NCBI GenBank assembly: GCA_902595465.1 | Contig: CACJQE010000005.1 | Location: forward strand, 18,140 to 82,139 | DNA: 64,000 bases | Direction: 5' to 3' | Source of the DNA: an uncultured Pelagibacteraceae bacterium | GTDB lineage: Bacteria > Pseudomonadota > Alphaproteobacteria > Pelagibacterales > Pelagibacteraceae | Part shown: positions 8,238 to 15,903 of the stretch, piece by piece | Numbering within the stretch: position 1 is the stretch's first letter | Layout of the letters: each line of letters begins with the position of its first letter | The notes under the pieces: generated by a model | Told to the model about the DNA's origin: nothing | What the model saw: the letters and a program-made list of their open reading frames with translations, nothing else | Databases searched by the model: none | Translations under genes and position numbers: made by a program

Positions 8238-9137
8238 ATGAATTGGATAATTGTAGCTATTTCTGGGGCTTTTTTTCAAAATCTTAGATCAACTTTACAG
8301 AAAAAACTTAATCAAAAAGTATCAACTATTGCATCTACTTATGTAAGATTTGCTTTTGCATTACCATTTGGGACAATTTTATTTTTTTTGTATTTTCAAG
8401 ACTTAAATGTAATCCCTGAAATTCTAAGTCAAAAAAAATTTATTTTTAACGTATTATTAGGTTCAATTTTCCAAATAATTTTTACATTTGTTTTACTTTA
8501 CTTATTTAGATTTGCTAATTTTGTAGTTGGAACTTCATTAAGTAAGACTGAAGTTATTCAGGTTGCGATTTTTGAATATTTGATAATAGGGGACAAATTA
8601 AATAAATTTGGAATAACAGGTATCATCGTATCTACAGTTGGAGTAATTATACTTTCGATTAAAGACTTAAGTTTATTTCTAAAAAACTTATTTTCAAAAA
8701 CAACTTTAATTGGTTTATCTGCAGGACTTTTCTTAGGCTTAAGTGTTGTATATTTTAGAGCAGCAGCATTAACTTTAGAAAATTTTAGTAATAACTTTGA
8801 AAAAGCTATAGCAACACTCTTTTTTGGTCTAGTTATTCAAACAACTTTAGTCACTATTTATTTAATCATATTTGAAAAGTCACAATTTAAAAAATTACAT
8901 GAAAACAAGTACGAATGTTTGTCAGCGGGGTTAGCTGGATTTCTCGCAACATTATCTTGGTTTTATGCTTTTACGTTAATACAATCTTCATTTGTAAGAG
9001 CTATTGGCCAAATAGAATTATTGTTCAGTTACGTATCTTCAAAATATATGTTTAAAGAAAAAGTCAAAATTACTGAAATTTTAGGGATAATTATCTTTGT
9101 TGTGGGTGTACTAATTTTATTACTTAATAAGAACTAA
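8238..9137 (+). CDS. EamA-family (DMT superfamily) transporter
   Basis: A 299-residue inner membrane protein with about ten hydrophobic helices arranged as two similar halves, as in EamA/RhaT-type drug/metabolite transporters. The first half contains TLQKKLNQKVSTIASTYVRFAF and the second ends in EILGIIIFVVGVLILL. Members export or import metabolites such as amino acids or nucleobases; the substrate cannot be told. It converges with the SMR operon, overlapping the last SMR gene by four bases. Confidence 0.8.
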   Translation: MNWIIVAISGAFFQNLRSTLQKKLNQKVSTIASTYVRFAFALPFGTILFFLYFQDLNVIPEILSQKKFIFNVLLGSIFQIIFTFVLLYLFRFANFVVGTSLSKTEVIQVAIFEYLIIGDKLNKFGITGIIVSTVGVIILSIKDLSLFLKNLFSKTTLIGLSAGLFLGLSVVYFRAAALTLENFSNNFEKAIATLFFGLVIQTTLVTIYLIIFEKSQFKKLHENKYECLSAGLAGFLATLSWFYAFTLIQSSFVRAIGQIELLFSYVSSKYMFKEKVKITEILGIIIFVVGVLILLLNKN

Positions 9138-9469
9138 TTAATTCTTCCAAGATAATTAACCATTACCACACCAATAATAATTAAAAAAATTCCAATTAAC
9201 CCATAAATATTTGGTATCTGGTTATATTTAATCATCCCGAAGACTAAAATAGCGGCCACTGTTATACCACTATAAGTAGCATAAGTGAAACCTACAGGTA
9301 TCATAGACATAGCTTTTGCAAGTCCATACATGGTAATACACATAAAAGCTATTGATAATATCGTTGGATTTAATTTTGAAAATCCATCTGAAATTTTAGC
9401 AAAACTATTTGCGGCAATTCCTGTTGATATAGCTAATACTAAATAAATGTAACCAGATAATGGTTTCAT
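9134..9469 (-). CDS. Small multidrug resistance (SMR) family protein, distal member of a pair
   Basis: A 111-residue protein with four predicted helices. It aligns without gaps to the EmrE pattern YIYL...K.S.GF at the N-terminus, and has IPVGFTYATYSG in place of IPTGIAYAIWSG plus the C-terminal GVVMVNYLGR. The membrane glutamate that drives proton/substrate exchange in EmrE (Glu14) aligns with Gly17 here, so ordinary SMR coupling is unlikely. Paired SMR genes usually form heterodimers; this one overlaps its partner by four bases. It is the last gene of a 14-gene operon. Confidence 0.82.
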   Translation of the reverse strand: MKPLSGYIYLVLAISTGIAANSFAKISDGFSKLNPTILSIAFMCITMYGLAKAMSMIPVGFTYATYSGITVAAILVFGMIKYNQIPNIYGLIGIFLIIIGVVMVNYLGRIN

Positions 9470-9801
9470 TTATTTGTTCCTAATAAGTTTACTATTAAGA
9501 CACCCGATATAATTAAAATCAATCCAATTATTGTATAAAAATTTGGTACTTGATTAAATTTTATAACACCAACAGCAGCTGTAGCAATTATACATAGGCC
9601 TGCAAAAGAGGCATATGTTATTCCAACTGGTATACTTTTCATAACTAAAGACAAAGTATACATGCATCCAACAATTGTTACCGCTGTGATTATACTGGGT
9701 ATTAATAATGTAAAACCTTGAGCACTTTTAGCAAAACTATTTGAGGCCGTTCCAAGAATTACTGCGATTAATAAAATTATATAAGCAGTTATATTATTCA
9801 T
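9466..9801 (-). CDS. Small multidrug resistance (SMR) family protein, proximal member of a pair
   Basis: A 111-residue, four-helix SMR protein starting MNNITAYIILL. An upstream in-frame start at 9858 would add 19 residues unlike the family and lies inside the isomerase gene, so it is rejected. IPVGITYASFAG and GVLIVNLLG are family motifs. As in its partner, the position of EmrE Glu14 is Gly (in VILGTASNSFAK). The ATG lies inside the 3' end of the isomerase gene with an 8-base overlap, indicating coupled translation. A heterodimer with the next gene is inferred. Confidence 0.82.
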   Translation of the reverse strand: MNNITAYIILLIAVILGTASNSFAKSAQGFTLLIPSIITAVTIVGCMYTLSLVMKSIPVGITYASFAGLCIIATAAVGVIKFNQVPNFYTIIGLILIISGVLIVNLLGTNK

Positions 9802-10390
9802 TTGCCTTCGACCATTTGATTGCATCTTCCATTCTATCATCTCCCCAGAATATTTCATTTTTTACAACAAATGACGGACTTCCAAATATTTTATTTTTTC
9901 TAGCTTTTTCTGTATTTGATAAATAAATATTATTTATTTCCTCAGAGCTTGCCTCTGAAACAATCTTTTCTTTATCTAAGCTTAGTTTTCTACAGATTTC
10001 ACTCAAGTTGGGTTCAACAGCAGGCTCTTTTCCTTCTTGAAACCATCGTTTATATGTAAGCTGAACGTAATCTACACCCCAGTTATTTTTTAAACCTAAT
10101 ATTGCAATTTTATTAGCTAAATCAAATTCTGTTAAAGGGTAAGGAACTGGTGTTTTGGCAAAAAATCCATAATTTTTTGCTCGTCTTTCTATGTCCCTCC
10201 ACATGTAATCTACTTTATTTTTTTTTTCTTTAGGAAAGGGAATATTGTTCATTTCTTTCATTATTGCTCTCACACTAAAAGGAGTCCAATTAAACTTAAA
10301 TTGATGTTGTTTTTCTGCTTCTAGTGCTCGAGCAACTGAAAGATAAGTATAAGTGCTTCCGATAGAAAAATAAAAATCTATGTTGTTCAC
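9794..10390 (-). CDS. 2-hydroxychromene-2-carboxylate isomerase-like (DsbA/GST-kappa fold) protein
   Basis: A 198-residue thioredoxin-fold protein with a helical insert. The N-terminal DFYFSIGSTYTYL carries the Ser that replaces the redox Cys in HCCA isomerases and kappa-class GSTs. FNWTPFSVRAIMKEMNN and the C-terminal IFGSPSFVVKNEIFWGDDRM match the family. Such enzymes isomerise hydroxychromene carboxylates using glutathione, or act as GSTs. It starts directly after the stop of the upstream NTF2-like gene. A role in processing an aromatic or electrophilic compound is inferred from family only. Confidence 0.8.
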   Translation of the reverse strand: MNNIDFYFSIGSTYTYLSVARALEAEKQHQFKFNWTPFSVRAIMKEMNNIPFPKEKKNKVDYMWRDIERRAKNYGFFAKTPVPYPLTEFDLANKIAILGLKNNWGVDYVQLTYKRWFQEGKEPAVEPNLSEICRKLSLDKEKIVSEASSEEINNIYLSNTEKARKNKIFGSPSFVVKNEIFWGDDRMEDAIKWSKANE

Positions 10391-10711
10391 TTATTTTGAC
10401 ATTGGCGTTGCACCAGTTTCTAAACTAATCATTTTACCATCTTGGTATTTGTAGACTGCCATAACTGCTTCTACATTACCATCATCAAATGTTACGAACG
10501 CATGATGAACACCAACTTCATCATTTTCATAAACAATTCTAGTTTTATCTTGCTTGATATCACCACTCATTGCCCATTTGATCACATCACTTTTAGTTAA
10601 AACACTGCCTGATTTATGCATTGTGAATTTAAAATCATCGTGCAAAAGTTCATTCATTGCTGCTTCATCTTTATTTTTAATTGCAGCACTATATTTTTCT
10701 AATATTGACAT
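10391..10711 (-). CDS. SnoaL/NTF2-like small protein (paralogue of the 13021-13350 protein)
   Basis: A 106-residue protein beginning MSILEKYSAAIKNKDEAAMNELLHDDF, the usual first helices of the NTF2-like fold, followed by beta strands (RIVYENDEVGVHHAFVTF). It shares the start MSILEK, the ENDE-G core and the ending ETGAT with the protein at 13021-13350, so the two are duplicates within the same operon. Such folds act as isomerases, cyclases or binding proteins; no catalytic set is obvious. A good AGGAG ribosome binding site precedes the ATG. Confidence 0.7.
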   Translation of the reverse strand: MSILEKYSAAIKNKDEAAMNELLHDDFKFTMHKSGSVLTKSDVIKWAMSGDIKQDKTRIVYENDEVGVHHAFVTFDDGNVEAVMAVYKYQDGKMISLETGATPMSK

Positions 10712-10723
10712 TTTTTTTCTCCT

Positions 10724-11014
10724 TTATGCTCCTTTAATTATTAATGTATTTGATAATGTATTATCTAATCTAATTTGTCTGATAGGTTTATATATTTCTG
10801 AATTGTACCACTCAAAAACTTTTTCATAAGAGGGGAATTTAATAACAACAGTTCTTGGATATTTCCACTCACCCTCTATGACTTCATTTTCGCCACCTCT
10901 TATGATGTATTCACCGCCAAACTTTTGAGCAGTCGGAGGAGCTTTTTCCAAATACTCTTTGTAATTTTCAGGATTTAAAACGTTAATGTTTAGTATGATA
11001 TATCCCGAAGGCAT
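10724..11014 (-). CDS. DUF1330 family protein
   Basis: A 96-residue ferredoxin-like alpha/beta barrel. The pattern GYIILNINVLNPENYKEY, FGGEYIIRGGENEVIEGEW and PRTVVIKFPSYEKVFEWYNS matches DUF1330 closely. Proteins of this fold dimerise into a barrel and often bind small hydrophobic molecules; no enzyme activity is assigned. It is tightly spaced with its neighbours in the same orientation. Confidence 0.85.
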   Translation of the reverse strand: MPSGYIILNINVLNPENYKEYLEKAPPTAQKFGGEYIIRGGENEVIEGEWKYPRTVVIKFPSYEKVFEWYNSEIYKPIRQIRLDNTLSNTLIIKGA

Positions 11015-11037
11015 TACAAATCCTATTACAAAAGTTA

Positions 11038-11328
11038 TTACATATCTACTTTATTTAACTCGTAGATACTGTAACTTTCCATAACTTCATTCATAATAGG
11101 AGCTGAGACTGGATTGCTTCCATCTATAAACGCTTTAAGTGCAGCTTTATCAGTGACGAAAATTTTAAACATCACTGTTTTTTTGTCAGGTGCAACTGTT
11201 CCAATTGTTTTTGATACATTTGCAACTTTCGATCTTTCTGCCATACCAGCATCCGATTGCATAAAGCCCATAAATTTTTCTAACATACCTTCTTTTAAAT
11301 GAGCTACTACTAGTGTTTCTGTTTCCAT
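11038..11328 (-). CDS. Small ferredoxin-like barrel protein, unrecognised family
   Basis: A 96-residue protein beginning METETLVVAHLKEGMLEKF. It has the beta-alpha-beta order expected for a dimeric alpha/beta barrel and a central strand VMFKIFVTDKAALKAF that resembles the DUF3764-like neighbour at 11356. No catalytic residues stand out and I do not recognise a named family. Its place among similar small proteins suggests a shared origin by duplication and divergence. Confidence 0.6.
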   Translation of the reverse strand: METETLVVAHLKEGMLEKFMGFMQSDAGMAERSKVANVSKTIGTVAPDKKTVMFKIFVTDKAALKAFIDGSNPVSAPIMNEVMESYSIYELNKVDM

Positions 11329-11355
11329 ATTTTATCCTTTCTTTATATTGATTGT

Positions 11356-11646
11356 TTATCCACTAAAATTTTCCATAAAATCATCATGCATCGGTGTAAC
11401 CTTTGCTGAATCTAAATCCACACCTGCTTCAGCTCTTGATGCATGAAGTTCTTTGTCATTTTTAAATGCTTCAAAACCTTCCATGGTTGCATACTTAACG
11501 ATTACAGTAAATTTTGTAGGGTCTTCTTTAGATACACCTGCAAAAATAATAGTAGCACCAAATCCTTTAATTTTTTCAGCATTTGCTTTTACCATATTAG
11601 TCCAAGATGAAAATGATTTTATATTTTCTTCTATTTTAATTATCAT
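11356..11646 (-). CDS. DUF3764-like small protein
   Basis: A 96-residue protein with the hallmark GVSKEDPTK in the middle, preceded by SFSSWTNMV and a GFGATIIFAG strand, the layout of DUF3764 proteins known mainly from marine bacteria. The fold is probably a ferredoxin-like barrel. Function is unknown. It sits 13 bases after the periplasmic cupin gene in the same operon. Confidence 0.65.
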   Translation of the reverse strand: MIIKIEENIKSFSSWTNMVKANAEKIKGFGATIIFAGVSKEDPTKFTVIVKYATMEGFEAFKNDKELHASRAEAGVDLDSAKVTPMHDDFMENFSG

Positions 11647-11659
11647 TTCTGTTTCCTCT

Positions 11660-12058
11660 CTATTTAACTGGATTTACAATCTTCTGACCTTCAACACCGA
11701 TTGCAACTACTATTGCTTTAGCAGGCACATTTCCTATATTTCGAGATTCATGTGCAATACCGACATCTTCAACAAATGCATCACCAGCCTTATAAACTTT
11801 GGTTTTGCCATCCATCGTAAGCTCAATTTCACCTTGTTGGATCATTATTAATACTGGAAAGGAATGTGTGTGAGGTTTTACTGGAGCTCCTACAGGGACA
11901 GTAAATTCAAAAGCTGTTATTTTTGCTTTACCCGATGGATAAACAATTTCATTTCCCATACCAGTTTCACTTGTTGATAATATTCTCTTTACATGACCAT
12001 CTGCAAAGCAATTTGAAGTAAAGATACTTAAGAATAATACGACTATAATTTTTTTCAT
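11660..12058 (-). CDS. Periplasmic cupin-domain protein
   Basis: A 132-residue protein with a signal peptide cleaved after about residue 19 (SNCFA). A single cupin barrel follows: PVKPHTHSF carries the His-x-His of cupin motif 1, and AGDAFVEDVGIAHESRN supplies the motif 2 region with its His. Metal binding is therefore likely. Single-domain cupins act as isomerases, dioxygenases or ligand binders. It is one of two exported proteins in this operon; the other is at 13359. Confidence 0.8.
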   Translation of the reverse strand: MKKIIVVLFLSIFTSNCFADGHVKRILSTSETGMGNEIVYPSGKAKITAFEFTVPVGAPVKPHTHSFPVLIMIQQGEIELTMDGKTKVYKAGDAFVEDVGIAHESRNIGNVPAKAIVVAIGVEGQKIVNPVK

Positions 12059-12075
12059 AAATTTTCCTATATTGT

Positions 12076-12363
12076 TTAACTATTAAAATTGAATACTTCC
12101 TCTTTTACCTCTGTAAATTGATGTGGTTCAAAAAAATCATTCATAGCAGAAAGTTGCTCATTAATAGCATCGGTGCTTTCAGCCATCCAATGACAGAACA
12201 TAGTCATTGTCTCATCAGGAGTGTAGTATGTCATTTGACATTTGGCCTTATCACTTGTTGATGATTCAATTATTTGTTCTCTAGTCATTCCGCCTAAAGT
12301 TTCATTAAATTTTTCTTTCATTTCTTTAGATTTAAACGTGTGAGTTACCATATAGTATTTCAT
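12076..12363 (-). CDS. Small protein, possibly DUF4242-like
   Basis: A 95-residue protein starting MKYYMVTHTFKSKEMKEKF. It has a central CQMTYYTPDETMTMFCHWMAE stretch split by turns, and an EPHQFTEVKEEVF end. The YxxPDE...FCxW pattern followed by a helix and a final TEV strand recalls DUF4242 ferredoxin-like proteins, some of which bind metal. The resemblance is weak and not confirmed. Two Cys and several Met residues could bind metal. Confidence 0.5.
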   Translation of the reverse strand: MKYYMVTHTFKSKEMKEKFNETLGGMTREQIIESSTSDKAKCQMTYYTPDETMTMFCHWMAESTDAINEQLSAMNDFFEPHQFTEVKEEVFNFNS

Positions 12364-12381
12364 ATTACCTTTCAGTTTGTT

Positions 12382-12651
12382 TTAATCTGAGCAAACGCTC
12401 ATCATTGTTGTTTCTTGTTTGTGTCCAGATTCTTCGATTACTTTAGCATTATCTGGGTCTTGCATAAATTTTTGCATTGTATCTGCTGCGGGAGTCTCCA
12501 TGACTATATGAACTTTATTTGGATTATCTATTTCATTTCCAACATAAACTGTTTTTATACCAGCAGCTTCCCTAGGTTCTTTATGGGCATCAAAAGATTT
12601 TTTCCAGTGATCCCAATCTTTTACTTCAAAACTACCTACCATCTTCACCAT
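12382..12651 (-). CDS. Small ferredoxin-like barrel protein, unrecognised family
   Basis: An 89-residue protein from ATG 12651 (MVKMVGSFEVKDWDHW). The DWDHWKKSFDAH start and VHIVMETPAADTMQKFMQD core resemble the neighbouring DUF3764-like proteins. An upstream GTG at 12663 is less likely, because the ATG at 12651 overlaps the cupin stop as TAATG, a coupling junction used repeatedly in this window. No catalytic residues are evident. Confidence 0.6.
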   Translation of the reverse strand: MVKMVGSFEVKDWDHWKKSFDAHKEPREAAGIKTVYVGNEIDNPNKVHIVMETPAADTMQKFMQDPDNAKVIEESGHKQETTMMSVCSD

Positions 12652-13007
12652 TATTCGCCCCACACTCCACCAAACTCGTATGCAATAACTGGCTCATCAC
12701 CAACTACCCATGCATCATGACCTGGTTTAACTGAGTAAGCGCTACCGGCGGTATAAGTAATTTCTGTTCCATCGTCATGTTTTGCACACACAGTTCCTTT
12801 TACAATAACCCCAATATGATTTGCCTGACAACTTGCAGCGTCGGAGTCTATTTTTGGTTTAACATCTTTTGACCATTTCCAACCTGGTTGAAGTTTAATT
12901 TGTACTAACCTCTGTCCACCAACATTCACATGGTACATGTCTGCATTGTCAAATTGTTTAAATTCCTGATCTGGTTTATCAAAACTTTTTGTTTCTGCGC
13001 CACTCAT
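12651..13007 (-). CDS. Cytoplasmic cupin-domain protein
   Basis: A 118-residue single-domain cupin without a signal peptide. The strands run from LVQIKLQPGWKWSKDVKP to HIGVIVKGTVCAKHDDG and YTAGSAYSVKPGHDAWVVGD, where the last part corresponds to cupin motif 2 (PGHDAW). Motif 1 is weak: the usual His-x-His is absent apart from NHIG, so metal binding may differ. Function is unknown. Its stop is fused to the next start by TAATG. Confidence 0.75.
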   Translation of the reverse strand: MSGAETKSFDKPDQEFKQFDNADMYHVNVGGQRLVQIKLQPGWKWSKDVKPKIDSDAASCQANHIGVIVKGTVCAKHDDGTEITYTAGSAYSVKPGHDAWVVGDEPVIAYEFGGVWGE

Positions 13008-13020
13008 AATCCTCCTTAAT

Positions 13021-13350
13021 TTATTCTTTTGGTAATTTTGTTGCGCCTGTTTCTACTTCGATGATTTTTCCATCTTTGAACTTCCAACAACACATTAACG
13101 CTTCTGTGTTTCCATCTTGATAAGTCACATAAGAATGATCAAAACCTATCTCATCATTTTCAAAAAGAATTCTATGTTTAACAGGACTCATCATTCCTTT
13201 ACTTACAGCCTCTATCATACCTTCTTTACCCATATGCACATATTCGCCTTTAAGATGAGAAAACATCTTATATTCTTCATGCACTAACTCTCCAGCTGCA
13301 GCCCCATCCTTTTCCAAAATTGCTTTATTAAGTTTTTCTAAAATTGACAT
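13021..13350 (-). CDS. SnoaL/NTF2-like small protein (paralogue of the 10391-10711 protein)
   Basis: A 109-residue NTF2-like protein. It begins MSILEKLNKAILEKDGAAAGELVHEEY and has the strand RILFENDEIGFDHSYVTYQ and the end EVETGAT, all shared with the protein at 10391-10711. The duplication lies inside a single operon, separated by eight genes. No catalytic assignment is possible from sequence. Confidence 0.7.
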   Translation of the reverse strand: MSILEKLNKAILEKDGAAAGELVHEEYKMFSHLKGEYVHMGKEGMIEAVSKGMMSPVKHRILFENDEIGFDHSYVTYQDGNTEALMCCWKFKDGKIIEVETGATKLPKE

Positions 13351-13358
13351 ATTTCTCC

Positions 13359-13826
13359 TTAGTTTAAATTATAATTTCCTGTAATTTCATTGTAAGAATG
13401 AACAATCCCTTCTTGTGCAGAATTCATACCTTTTATAGTCGCAGTTCCACCACCTGATATATTTTCATACTTTCCAGTTCCACTTACATATTTCCATCTC
13501 AACATTTTTCCAAAAACACCTTTATATTGTGAAGTTGCTGTTCCACCATCTTCAAATTTATTTACGCAAGTACCACTTTCATATCCTTTTCCTGCAAAAA
13601 CAACTATTGAACCTACGCATCTCATTGAAGATTTATCTCCAAAAGTCGTTCCATCTAATGCTTTTAAACCCAACATACCATCATAGATAATTGTAAAATT
13701 ACCTTTATCGTCACCTAAAACCTTTGATGTACCTGCAAAAAAACCGTTTTGTTTAATTTGTCCTTGTTCAGCAAAAGCTGTGCTCGACATAAATATGATA
13801 ATTAAAAAAATATATAATTTTTTCAT
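13359..13826 (-). CDS. Exported beta-rich protein of unknown family
   Basis: A 155-residue protein with a signal peptide (cleavage after about residue 19, SSTAFA). The mature part is rich in Gly and beta-prone residues, with two Cys (in SMRCVGS and ESGTCVNKF) that could form a disulfide. Repeated GG-T strands (FEDGGTATSQYKG, ISGGGTATIKGM) suggest a small barrel. I do not recognise the family. It is the second gene of the small-protein operon and probably acts in the periplasm. Confidence 0.65.
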   Translation of the reverse strand: MKKLYIFLIIIFMSSTAFAEQGQIKQNGFFAGTSKVLGDDKGNFTIIYDGMLGLKALDGTTFGDKSSMRCVGSIVVFAGKGYESGTCVNKFEDGGTATSQYKGVFGKMLRWKYVSGTGKYENISGGGTATIKGMNSAQEGIVHSYNEITGNYNLN

Positions 13827-13832
13827 AAACTC

Positions 13833-14207
13833 TTACTTTTTCATTGCATTGAACATGCTCAATGTGTCGTCAAACGCAATAAACAATGTCAGTTTACCAT
13901 CATCGCTTACTTCAAAATAATGACCAAAAATAGTATCCATGCCATCTGCCTTAGCAATTGCTTTAACAAACACTTTATTCCCCTCACTTATCATCATATC
14001 AGGGGTTACTGAAAAATTACTCCATAGATCTGGAACTTGCATCATGGTTTTCATATATGCTTCTTTGCCTTTATGAGTTCCTGACATTGGATGCTTATCT
14101 CCAGGATAAATCCAAGTGATATCATCATGTACCATTTCCATAAATCCCTCCATATCTCCTTTGCCAAAAAGTTCATATCCTTTTTTAACTACTTCTTTTG
14201 CGTTCAT
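13833..14207 (-). CDS. SnoaL-like (ketosteroid-isomerase-type) protein
   Basis: A 124-residue NTF2-like protein: MNAKEVVKKGYELFGKGDMEGFMEMVHDDITWIYPG is split over the first helices and strand, followed by SGTHKGKEAYMKTM. This is the classic SnoaL_2 layout, found in enzymes and binding proteins for small hydrophobic molecules. It is the first gene of the operon that runs down to the SMR pair at 9134. The 82-base gap before it contains an inverted repeat. Confidence 0.78.
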   Translation of the reverse strand: MNAKEVVKKGYELFGKGDMEGFMEMVHDDITWIYPGDKHPMSGTHKGKEAYMKTMMQVPDLWSNFSVTPDMMISEGNKVFVKAIAKADGMDTIFGHYFEVSDDGKLTLFIAFDDTLSMFNAMKK

Positions 14208-14255
14208 AAAATTCCTTTGATTATTACATAATATTTATTTATTCTAAATTAAAAA

Positions 14256-14273
14256 TGTAATGGTTTTATTACA
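14256..14273. promoter_or_regulatory. Inverted repeat upstream of the small-protein operon
   Basis: TGTAAT and ATTACA lie six bases apart in the 82-base gap between cysK and the SnoaL-like gene at 14207. The symmetric arms could be a regulator site for the 14-gene operon, or a weak hairpin at the end of cysK. Nothing else is visible in the gap. No known regulator is assigned. Confidence 0.35.
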
Positions 14274-14289
14274 GTGCTGGTATGCGTGA

Positions 14290-15291
14290 TTATATCCAGT
14301 CGGGATAAGGTAAACCTTTTTCAATTAAAAAAGGTTTATTAAACATCTTTGAGTTGTATCTGTCTGATTTGTCGCAAAGAATAGTGACAATAGTTTTTCC
14401 TGGGCCTAGTTTTTTACCCAATCTAATTGCACCTGCAATATTTACTCCACAACTTGTTCCAAGACTTAAACCTTCATTTTTGATTAAATCATATAGTATT
14501 GGCAAAGATTCTTTATCTTCAATTGAAAAGGCTCCATCTATTTTTGCTTCTGCAAAATTAGCAGTTACTCTGCTGGATCCAATACCCTCAGTTATTGATC
14601 CACCTTCAGCTTTTAACTCACCGTTTTCAATGTGATTGTAAAGAGAGGATCCCTTTGGATCTGATAGATAAATTTTTATATCTTTATTTTTTTCTTTTAA
14701 AAAACTACTTACTCCACCAATTGTTCCTCCAGTTCCAGAAGAACATACAAATCCATCAACTTTTCCTTCCGTTTGCTCCCATATCTCAGGACCCGTTGTA
14801 TAGTAGTGACCTTTAGAGTTTGCGGTATTATCAAATTGGTTTGCCCAGACAACTCCATGATTATTTGAACTTTTTAGCTCCTCAGCCATTCTAGCAGCAA
14901 TTTTAACAAAGTTATTTTCATCTTTATAAGGTTTTGGTGGAACCAATTTCAAATCTGCACCAATATTTCTTAATGTATCTTTTTTTTCTTGAGTTTGATT
15001 ATCGTTCATTACAATAATAGTTTTGTAACCTAGTGAATTTCCTAATAAACATAATCCAATCCCAGTATTTCCTGCAGTACCTTCCACAATTATTCCGCCT
15101 TTAGATATTAATTTTTTTTCTTCAGCGTCTTTTATAAGAGCAAGTGCTGCTCTGTCTTTTACAGATCCTCCTGGATTTAAAAATTCAGCTTTACCATAAA
15201 TATTACAACCAGTTATCTCAGATGCAGCTTTTAGTTTTATTAAAGGAGTATTTCCAATTGATTGGATAAAATCATCCTTGTAATTTTTCAT
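14290..15291 (-). CDS. cysK: Cysteine synthase (O-acetylserine sulfhydrylase)
   Basis: A 333-residue PLP enzyme of fold type II that makes cysteine from O-acetylserine and sulfide. The PLP Lys is Lys45 in NPGGSVKDRAAL. VEGTAGNTGIG binds the substrate and SSGTGGTIGG the PLP phosphate. It overlaps the cysE stop by one base (TAATG), so the acetyltransferase and synthase are made from one operon. The C-terminus (IEKGLPYPDWI) extends slightly beyond the core family. A CysM or cystathionine beta-synthase relative is possible but less likely given cysE. Confidence 0.88.
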   Translation of the reverse strand: MKNYKDDFIQSIGNTPLIKLKAASEITGCNIYGKAEFLNPGGSVKDRAALALIKDAEEKKLISKGGIIVEGTAGNTGIGLCLLGNSLGYKTIIVMNDNQTQEKKDTLRNIGADLKLVPPKPYKDENNFVKIAARMAEELKSSNNHGVVWANQFDNTANSKGHYYTTGPEIWEQTEGKVDGFVCSSGTGGTIGGVSSFLKEKNKDIKIYLSDPKGSSLYNHIENGELKAEGGSITEGIGSSRVTANFAEAKIDGAFSIEDKESLPILYDLIKNEGLSLGTSCGVNIAGAIRLGKKLGPGKTIVTILCDKSDRYNSKMFNKPFLIEKGLPYPDWI

Positions 15292-15866
15292 TATTCAATT
15301 TCCTCACTGCCATTAGTTACAGCATAAGGTTTAAATTCTTCAGTTGCTGTTCCAACATTCTTAGCAGGTATTCCTACCATAACAGCATTTTCAGGAACAT
15401 TTTTTGTGACAACTGCATTCGCACCAATTTTAGCATTTTTTCCAACTATTACTGGCCCTAAAATTTGAGCACCTGAACCAACTACAACATTGTCACGAAG
15501 AGTAGGGTGTCTCTTAACTTCTCTTTGATCATTAGAATTAATACTAGGGGATATTCCACCTAAAGTAACCATATGATAAATAGTTACATTGTCTGCGATG
15601 TCTGATGTTTCTCCAATTACAACGCCCATACCATGATCAATAAATAAATTTTTTCCAATCTTTGCTTTAGGGTGAATTTCAATACCGGTCAAGAAACGAG
15701 AAAACTGAGAAATAATTCTTGCGATAAGATCAAATTTTGCAGTAGCAAAAAAATTTGCAATTTTGTGAAAAAATATCGCCTTAACTCCAGGATAAGTTAA
15801 AATTAGACTTAACTTAGATTTTGCAGCAGGATCTCTGTCAATAATAGATTGCAAAAAGTCATTCAT
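15291..15866 (-). CDS. cysE: Serine O-acetyltransferase
   Basis: A 191-residue enzyme making O-acetylserine from serine and acetyl-CoA. The N-terminal helices include [19 protein letters not shown] left-handed beta helix follows: [24 protein letters not shown] contains the catalytic His/Asp region, and [20 protein letters not shown] shows the hexapeptide repeats. The short N-terminus resembles the SAT/EpsC group rather than the longer E. coli CysE. It is the first gene of the cysE-cysK operon. Confidence 0.9.
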   Translation of the reverse strand: MNDFLQSIIDRDPAAKSKLSLILTYPGVKAIFFHKIANFFATAKFDLIARIISQFSRFLTGIEIHPKAKIGKNLFIDHGMGVVIGETSDIADNVTIYHMVTLGGISPSINSNDQREVKRHPTLRDNVVVGSGAQILGPVIVGKNAKIGANAVVTKNVPENAVMVGIPAKNVGTATEEFKPYAVTNGSEEIE

Positions 15867-15903
15867 AGACAGCTTATATAGTTACTTATGTTGAAATTTA
15901 AAG

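Noticed and set aside
9802..9858. Longer form of the proximal SMR protein
   Set aside because: The added residues are polar and unlike the first SMR helix, and lie wholly inside the isomerase gene.
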